A DNA stretch of 22,500 bases from Paulinella micropora. Lineage: Eukaryota > Cercozoa > Imbricatea > Euglyphida > Paulinellidae. A program made the translations under genes and the position numbers. This document shows, piece after piece, positions 15,881-22,500 of the stretch. How positions within the stretch are numbered: the stretch's first letter is position 1; each line of letters begins with the position of its first letter. Under the pieces are notes generated by a model that worked only from the letters and a program-made list of their open reading frames with translations, was not told where the DNA came from and made no database searches. The stretch lies in the NCBI GenBank assembly GCA_019918135.1, contig WBZZ01006436.1, positions 70,001 through 92,500 of the forward strand, read 5' to 3'.

Positions 15881-17095
15881 GAGAGAGAGTGAAAAATAGA
15901 AAGAAGAGAGAGATAAAAGGGGAAAAATGAAAGAAAAAGAAAGGGGGGGGGGGCGTGCCCGGTGGATCCTTGGATTCCCTCACCTCAGAGGATATCATGT
16001 TATTCCAGTGTGAAGTGTGCCAATTTGTTTCTGTTCGAGATGCAGATTGTTGTTTCAGGTGTCTTGTTCTTGAGTTCCTTCTGGTTCCATTAGGTCCGTT
16101 CTTGGGATCCGCTTCCGTCCCGTCCTTAGCTAGTTTCTGAGTCTCCGGTGTTAGGCTAGTTTGATTAGATCGTATTAACTTGTGTATGGGTATGTAAGTA
16201 AGGGCAAAATCCTGCCTGTACATGTGTGTGGGCACTTGTAACACTTGTCCTAGGTATTTGGTAAGGGTGTTTTCCTTGTCGTTGAGATAGAATGTGTGTG
16301 AGGAATTATTCATGGGCGCACCCTAGGTGGGGCGTGTTTAGCGAGTGGGTGCATCCCGGGTCTATGTGTTCAGCATTGTTGGTGTATTTTCCCTGTCATC
16401 ATACTGGGCATCGATTCTCCTATTGTGGCTAGAACTTCAGCCAGTCGGCGGATCGTGTCTGAGTCCTGGTGGGCTGTGAGATCCGGGGCGTGTTGCATCA
16501 TCTGGATTAGCTCTGCAATTGGGAGATCACGCCAGGGGCCCGTTGGGATTGATTTTTGTATTCAGGAGATTAATGGAGTAATATACTGGATGACGCTGTT
16601 AGCGAAGCATGTCTTGCCCCAGTCAGGCAGTGTTTTCCAGCAGCCAGGGAGCAAGCTTGGTGTTGTTTGCGGTGGGGCCAGGATAGTTGTTGTGGGTGTG
16701 GAAGTTTCCCTTGTCGCGTCCTCTTCACTCATTTTCATGCAACCGATTGATCTGTACAGGTCCACTGTCGACTCCAAACCGAAGTGGTGCTCCGTGTTTG
16801 AAGAAGGCGAGGTCCCGTCCCATATCAGTGTTCCTAGGTGTATCAGGATCCCTGTCGACTCCAAGCCGGAGTGGTGCTCCGTGTCTGAAGATGACGAGAT
16901 CCTGCTTAGTAACGGTGTTGCTAGGTGTGGGTGAAATGTATGGATTATGTGGCTTGACAAGTGGTCGTTGCAGAGGGAGAGAGGGCTGGTGGTTGCGTTG
17001 TTGGCTGGCGAACAGAGGGTGCACTTTAAGTCGCGTCGGGTAAGCGGGCGTCGCGGGCCAGGTCGTTGAGTGGGGGTTCTTCGGGCTTGTTGCAT
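15672..17095 (-). pseudogene. Minus-strand coding fossil in repeat copy 2
   Basis: This is the same reading as copy 1, with CWKTLPDWGKT and the ELIQMMQHAPDLTAHQDSD stretch around 16500. Copy 2 has an intact CGA codon where copy 1 has TGA (RRLAEV), and the reverse at another codon a few bases on. A 29-codon internal duplication (SS(D/N)TEHH...LEST) is present, as in copy 1. Confidence 0.45.
15808..15898. repeat. (TA)n then (GA)n microsatellite in copy 1
   Basis: An almost pure TA run from 15808 to about 15880 is followed by a short GA run. It sits right after GAGCCTTCCCCTGGGA, the same flank that precedes the GA run in copy 2. Confidence 0.95.
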
Positions 17096-17277
17096 GCAGG
17101 CGTGATGAGATATGTGTAGTGCTGGTGTCGTAAGTGAGTTTTTGGAGCTTGTTTTCCTCTTTCCTGTTCTACTGGAATCATCCGTGTCTACGTGGAGGTC
17201 TGAAGGCTTTAACCCCTTGTCGGTAGGGTCCATGGGATCTATCTCCGGGTGAGCCTTCCCCTGGGAAAGAGGGGAGG

Positions 17278-17278
<1 letters not shown>

Positions 17279-17332
<54 letters not shown>

Positions 17333-17372
17333 AAGAGTGAGAGAGAGAGAGAAGAGAAAGGGGGGGGGGGGG
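17279..17372. repeat. (GA)n microsatellite and G13 run in copy 2
   Basis: A GA run with a few A insertions ends in G13 at 17360-17372 and then GCGTGCC, the start of copy 3. Confidence 0.95.
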
Positions 17373-17419
17373 CGTGCCAGGTGGATCCTTGGATTCACTC
17401 ACCTCAGAGTATATCATGT

Positions 17420-18300
17420 TATTCCAGTGTGAAATGTGCCAGTTTGCTTTCTGTTCGAGATGCAGATTGTTGTTTCAGGCGTCTTGTTCTTGAGTTACTT
17501 CTGGTTCTATTAGGTCTGTTCTTGGGATCCGCTTTCGTCCCGTCCTTAGCTAGTTTCTGAGTCTCCTGTGTTAGGCTAGTTTGATTAGATCGTATTAACT
17601 TGTGTATGTGTATGTAGGTAAGGGCGAATCCCTGCCTGTACATGTGTGTGGGCACTTGTAACACTTGTCCTAGGTATTTGGTAATGGTGCTTTCCTTGTC
17701 GTTGGGATAGAATGTGTGTGAGTAATTATTTATGTGCGCACCCTGGTTGGGTGTGTAGGGCGTGTTTAGCGAGTGGGTGCATCCCGGGTCTATGTGTTCA
17801 TCGTTGTTGGTGTATTTTGCCTGTAATCATACTGAGTATCGATTCTCCTATTGTGGCTAGAACTTCAGCCAGTCGGCGGATCGTGTCTGAGTCCTGGTGG
17901 GTTGTGAGATCCGGGGCGTGTTGCATCATCTGGATTAGCTCTGCAATTGGGAGATCACGCCAGGGGCCCGTTGGGATTGATTTTTGTATTCAGGAGATTA
18001 ATGGAGTAATATACTGGATGACGCTGTTAGCGAAGCATGTCTTGCCCCAGTCAGGCAGTGTTTTCCAGCAGCCAGGGAGCAAGCTTGGTGTTGTTTGCGG
18101 TGGGGCCAGGATAGTTGTTTGGGCGTGTGGAAGTTTCCCTTGTCGCGTCCTGTTCACTCATTTTCATGCAACCGATTGATCTGTGCAGGTCCACTGTCGA
18201 CTCCAAACCGAAGTGGTGCTCCGTGTTTGAAGAAGGCGAGGTCCTGTCCAATATCAGTGTTCCTAGGTGTATCAGGATCCCTGTCGACTCCAAGCAGGAG
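17420..18300 (-). pseudogene. Minus-strand coding fossil in repeat copy 3
   Basis: Shorter and further broken than copies 1 and 2, but the same DNA blocks occur in order, including the duplicated 87-base segments near 18196 and 18283. A one-base change near 18119 (GTTTGGGCGTG) disrupts the frame seen in the other copies. Confidence 0.45.
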
Positions 18301-18482
18301 TGGTGCTCCGTGTCTGAAGATGACGAGATCCTGCCTAGTGACGGTGTTGCAGTGGTCGTTGCCGAGGGAGAGAGTGCTGGTGGTTGTGTTGTTGGCTGGC
18401 GAACAGGGGGTGCACTCTAAGTCGCGTCGGGTAAGCAGGCGTCGCGGGCCAGGTCGTTGAGTGGGGCTTCTTCGGGCTTGTT

Positions 18483-19370
18483 GTCAATGCGACCCTTTCC
18501 ACATTGAGATGTCATATCGTCAGATAGGGCCAATTAGTTCGTGTCAAGATGCAGATGTATATGGGGGTCCTCACAGTGTGGGTTTCTCCAATTGGGAAAC
18601 CCGCTCTGGAGTCCCTCCTTACTGCCCCTATGAACAGTACCATATGACCCCTTCCTCATTAAGAAAGTATGTTGACAGATAGTGTAGGTATTGGGCTATC
18701 CTGGCCCTGCTCTGCATGCGGGTTTGGAGGTCCCCGTACGGGGATTGCCTCTGGATATGCGAGTGTTTCAATCAGTTGGGTCATGCCTGATAATCGTTTT
18801 TTGCTTGTTGAGGTTTGGAACGTGGAAGTTTGGTGGGCTGAGTCTTCAGCTAGAAGTCTGGGTTGGGGAAGCATATTTGTCACTAATAGGTCAGTCGGAT
18901 CATGTTGGTGTTTTAAGGTGGTGTGTTAATGTTTTCTGCCTCCCTTTCTTTTCTGTTGCTGTTCTTTAGGAGGGTTGAATCCCGGGGCCTAACACAATTC
19001 CTTGTGACTTGTGTCCGGACCTACTCATGTGAGCAGGGAAATCAGGATCGTGCCATATGGTTGGGCAGACTGCCTGGGGTTCGTGGTTTCGGTTGAGATT
19101 GATGAGTCCTTGGGCCTGTCCCATTTCCGCTTGGCTCGCATCTGGACCTATCCTTGTGGGGAGGGAGATCAGGATTGTGTCTTGTGGTTGGGCAGGCCAT
19201 CCAGGCCTGGCTGAGGTTGATTTTGACAGGTTGTTGGTGTGTGGTGGTGTGTTCCGCGTTGAGGCAGTTCTCGTTTCCATGTGCTGTGTCCGTCCACTGT
19301 TGGTGTCAGTATGTGTCATCATGGGGTGCTGGTATTTGTTGTATCAGTATAAATAGACAGAACCAAAGAT
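18483..19370 (-). other. Minus-strand fossil ORFs and a diverged duplication
   Basis: Two open minus-strand stretches (18883-18659 and 19322-18966) encode polar Pro/Thr/Gln-rich peptides with no known motif. An imperfect duplication of about 125 bases (about 19020-19100 and 19145-19225; GGGA(A/G)ATCAGGAT...GGTTGGGCAG) lies inside the second. Composition resembles the fossils in the array; no gene can be claimed. Confidence 0.35.
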
Positions 19371-19429
19371 AGTGAAGATGAAAAGTAGCGTTAAATATTC
19401 GTATAAGTAGACAGAAACAAGGGATAGAG

Positions 19430-19591
19430 AACATGCACAGTAGTGAACAGCGAGAGAGGACGTGAAGGTAAAACGATGTAAGGGGGTGGAAACTTATAGA
19501 GGGATAAGTAAGAAAAGAGAAAGGAAGAGGAGCAGACAAGAAAGGGGCGTCAGGAGCAACAAAGGAGACAAACACGAAACTGGGGGATAGA
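19430..19591. repeat. Segment duplicated at about 19985-20138
   Basis: GGAAGAGGAGCAGACAAGAA (19523) recurs at 20070 with the same downstream text (GGAGCAACAAAGGA, CAACACGAAA) at constant spacing (547). The two copies bracket the TAGA microsatellite. Confidence 0.8.
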
Positions 19592-19683
19592 GGGAAGACA
19601 GATGTTGGTGTTCAAGAAAATAAAATTGGGAGCGCTTCCCGTAGGTGGGGGTACCAAAAGAGGTTCAATATTCTTTTTCTGCT

Positions 19684-19883
<200 letters not shown>

Positions 19884-20206
19884 GTGTATATTTAGATAGA
19901 CGTTGGGTTGAAGCAGCGTCACGAACACAACAAGTCATATTATACCGCAAAAAGATAACAAGTTATGCCTTGCAGCAAGAGAGAAGACACAGAGTAGCAA
20001 GAGAGAGGTGAGGGGCAATGCATAGACATATACGGGGAAGAGGGAGGGATGAGTAAGGAAAGAGTCTCAGGAAGAGGAGCAGACAAGAAAGTGATATCAG
20101 GAGCAACAAAGGATACCAACACGAAAGTGGGTGATAGAGGAGGGACGGGCACGAGAAACGTGAGAGAAAAGTGACAACGAAGATGAGTCTGAGATACACA
20201 AGAAAA

Positions 20207-20261
20207 AGTAGAGAGAGAGAGAGAGAGATACAAGAGAGAAACTGAAAGATAGTCGAGAGAG

Positions 20262-20326
<65 letters not shown>

Positions 20327-20474
20327 TAGAGAACGAGAGAGCGAGATAGCAAGAGAGAGAGAGAGAGAGAGAGATAGAGAGAGGGAGACAGAGAGAGAGA
20401 GAGAGAGAGAGAAGGAAAGAGAGATACATGTTCAACTGGAGAGAGCGAGAGAGAGAGAGATAGATAGATACGGA
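20207..20474. repeat. Compound GA/TA microsatellite
   Basis: GA runs are interrupted by a TA run at about 20263-20281 and by scattered substitutions, ending in TAGATAGATA. No coding content. Confidence 0.95.
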
Positions 20475-21120
20475 GACAAGAGGTATAAAACAAGAAAAAG
20501 AGATAGATAGTAAGGGAATCCGATGTACTTAGAAGAGAGAAAGGCAAGAGAGAGACGAAAGACGAGTAGCCAGCTTAGCATCATAGGCGGAGGCAAACAC
20601 ATGAGAGGAGACAGCAGAAGCAGGAACATATGTTTCGGAGCAGAGATAAGCTCGATACATCGAAGGGACAGGGAAGAGGAAAAAACCATAGAGACAAGCC
20701 AAAGCAAATGGAATTAGACGGACGTAACACAGGCAGGAGAAAACATAGGTGTCCTTGTCTGTTATCACTGATGTTTAGATAATCTCTCGTGTGTCTGTCC
20801 TGTTTGTTATAATCATTGCCTAGGCCTGTGGGAGGAACCGATAGTCATTGGGGAAAGCTTACTCCTGTGAAAGGTTTCCTGGTCCCTTTCTGAGGATAGC
20901 CTTCCCCTCCCACGGCTCCGTGCCCTAGGCGTCCAGGCATCATCACGGTTTCTGTTGGCGGGTTCAGAGTATAGGTGTCTCTCAGGGCTTGGTGCCGGTT
21001 GTACGTGATCTGTTCACTTATTGCGTTTGTGTGTTTTGGTGTGTTAGCGCTGGAAGCAGATAGTGCAAATGAAGGGTGGTGTGGTGATCTGTTGTCTAGT
21101 TTGATACAGACACTGAGACA
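20475..21120. other. Region without a supported gene
   Basis: A purine-rich stretch (20475-20700) gives way to mixed sequence. The minus-strand frame at 21144-20845 is polar and open for 99 codons but shows no motif. I see no RNA gene or promoter. Confidence 0.4.
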
Positions 21121-21132
21121 CCCAGACAAGAC

Positions 21133-21204
21133 AGCAGACTGCATAGCGACGCGAGCACAAGATAGTAGTCAAAATGACATCAAGACAACGAACCTTACGG
21201 CAAC
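21133..21204. repeat. Segment duplicated at about 21735-21824
   Basis: CAGACTGCATAGCGACGCGA and GACAACGAACCTTACGGCAA here match CAGACTGCACAGCGACCCGA and the same second block near 21737-21824. The later copy has an extra insertion in the middle. Confidence 0.75.
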
Positions 21205-21398
21205 CCAAGCACACACACACAGTAACAAGATGGAGATAAGACAGCTGTAGATAAGACAGACAAGTCAGACAAGACCAGATCTAAACAAGACTAGATAAAA
21301 CAATACTAGCACGACCACATACAACTATAACATAAGCAAACATAATATTCCCAAAAACCTAGTATAAAGAGAAAACACAAACAACAAGAACAATAATA

Positions 21399-21399
<1 letters not shown>
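21205..21399. other. A-rich, C/A-biased region without genes
   Basis: Tracts like GACAAGTCAGACAAGAC suggest slow repeat growth. No ORF of note. Confidence 0.4.

Positions 21400-21441
<42 letters not shown>
21400..21441. repeat. A42 homopolymer
   Basis: An uninterrupted A run preceded by ACAATAATAC. It could mark the 3' tail of a retrotransposed insertion on the plus strand, but no RT-encoding body lies upstream. Confidence 0.9.
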
Positions 21442-21442
<1 letters not shown>

Positions 21443-22400
21443 AGCCAACAAACAGACAAGACATGTACGTGCACACATACACACACACGCACGTGCGCAC
21501 TAATCATCATTGACACAAGGACAACCGGAAGCAACCAAGCACCAAGACAAAATAAAAAGGACGATAACTGGGAGCAGCACCAGCGCAAGAGAGAAATAAA
21601 CTACAAGAACAGACAAGCAGAAAGCAGACATCCAAGCACGCCTAGGTGAAAAAGCAAACAGAACCCCCAACCAACAGTCAGCCGTTAAAACAGGCAAACA
21701 AAAAGTTTAAGGGCAGCAATAGAACAGAACGCATACCAGACTGCACAGCGACCCGAGCACAAGATAGGCAAGACTGAGTCAAAAAGACATCAAGACAGAG
21801 GAAGACAACGAACCTTACGGCAACACAAACACTCAAACGCAGGAACCAGGTGTGAAAACACACTCAAAAGAGAGAAAACGCAAACAGTTCAAATTAGAAT
21901 ACAAAACAATAAAATAGAAAGGACACCAGTCAATGCCAAAAAACATACACAGAAAAAAAATCTTTTGAATTAGACTATTCTTTTTTCTATCGTCTCTTTC
22001 TCATTAAACCTTGCTTACTTTATATATATATAAGGTTCAACAGACTAATAATTAAAATTCTAAGTGGTGAAAAAGAAAAAAAGACTAATATTAAATGCCA
22101 CAGTAAGATACATTAATTACTGAAGATTCCAAGTGACTGGAAAAAAAAAGGGGGGGGGGGGAAGCGTACTTAAAAATCAAAGTTAGTACAGTAGAAACAA
22201 TTAATATAACTTTGAGCACCCACAGTTAGGAAAAAACCGGCCGCCCGATAAAGTGAGCACGCTATTAATAATAACAATAACGTACGCTAGCAGGGAGAAA
22301 GACAGACATACCGGAGAACCGACCGGCAGACAAACAGACCCACTCTCAAATACAGAGAGATAAAATAATACAAAAAAAAAGGTAAAAAAGATAACGTAGA
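21442..22400. other. Intergenic region, A-rich, with a G12 run
   Basis: It contains a short CA tract (21471-21500), the second copy of the 21133 segment, a TA run near 22021 and A9G12 at 22141-22161. No supported coding region. Confidence 0.45.
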
Positions 22401-22403
22401 TAA

Positions 22404-22404
<1 letters not shown>

Positions 22405-22481
<77 letters not shown>
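22405..22481. repeat. (TAA)n microsatellite
   Basis: About 25 perfect TAA units ending near the window edge. The antisense poly-Leu frame across it is an artefact. Confidence 0.98.
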
Positions 22482-22500
22482 TATATTGATCTGTCATGGC

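Larger units (their letters stand above)
14690..18482. repeat. Triplicated 1.35-1.42 kb unit
   Basis: The marker CAGG(C/T)(A/G)TCTTGTTCTTGAG occurs at 14701, 16056 and 17476, giving spacings of 1355 and 1420. Copy 1 covers about 14690-15953, copy 2 about 15954-17372 and copy 3 about 17373-18482. Copy 2 has about 130 bases near 17090-17215 that copy 1 lacks. Copy 3 lacks about 38 bases near 18350 and ends before its microsatellite. Copies 1 and 2 each end with a microsatellite and a G run before GCGTGCC(C/A)GGTGGATCC. Confidence 0.9.

Noticed and set aside
14931..18420. Plus-strand ORFs across the triplicated unit (up to 252 codons)
   Set aside because: Very rich in Cys, Trp and Ile and not maintained between copies; the minus strand gives more natural, polar peptides.
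21400..21441. 3' tail of a LINE or processed pseudogene
   Set aside because: No RT motif, spliced gene copy or target duplication could be found around the A run.
22201..22497. Poly-Leu ORF with possible membrane segments
   Set aside because: It is the translation of the TAA microsatellite in the complementary strand.

Overview
The window is eukaryotic. Its genes are broken into short exons by GT...AG introns of roughly 45 to 200 bases, many with matching codon phase on both sides. It is full of microsatellites, homopolymer runs and nested repeats. No rRNA, tRNA, bacterial operon or CRISPR array is visible. The host is not identifiable from sequence alone; the replicase type and repeat load would suit a protist or alga, but that is inference.

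Left part (1-9455). Three copies of a palindromic repeat (1-25, 318-370, 547-599) precede a long plus-strand gene. That gene is a decayed Helitron-type rolling-circle replicase-helicase. In order it has an acidic N-terminus, lysine-rich linkers, an array of 23-residue repeats resembling STPR DNA-binding repeats, a Cys4 knuckle plus DUF6570-like domain, a Rep (HUH/Y2) domain and a Pif1-type helicase. The Rep and helicase parts carry several frameshifts and in-frame stops. The helicase ends abruptly after motif III.

Nested insert (about 9456-13525). The helicase is cut by an AT-rich-ended segment whose two ends share an inverted 42-base match (36/42). It carries a minus-strand multi-exon gene for a DDE-like transposase (zinc-finger segments, a core with SDGG and NHGK motifs, an AT-hook-like C-terminus; two in-frame stops and a probable frameshift). 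Running head-to-head with it is a plus-strand four-exon gene that is fully open and encodes a 193-residue coiled-coil/basic protein. This reads as a second DNA transposon inserted into the Helitron.

Right part (13526-22500). There is no convincing intact gene. A 1.35-1.42 kb unit occurs three times in tandem (about 14690-18482). It contains a polar, minus-strand-looking coding fossil, and copies 1 and 2 hold different microsatellites, (TA)n and (GA)n, at the same site. Beyond it lie further minus-strand fossil ORFs, long TAGA, GA/TA and TAA microsatellites, an A42 run and smaller segmental duplications. Comparing the repeat copies shows reciprocal CGA/TGA differences, so some stops here look like CpG decay rather than a changed genetic code.

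Overall this is a transposon graveyard: a Helitron with unusual N-terminal modules, broken by a second transposon with an apparently intact accessory gene, next to a satellite-rich array.
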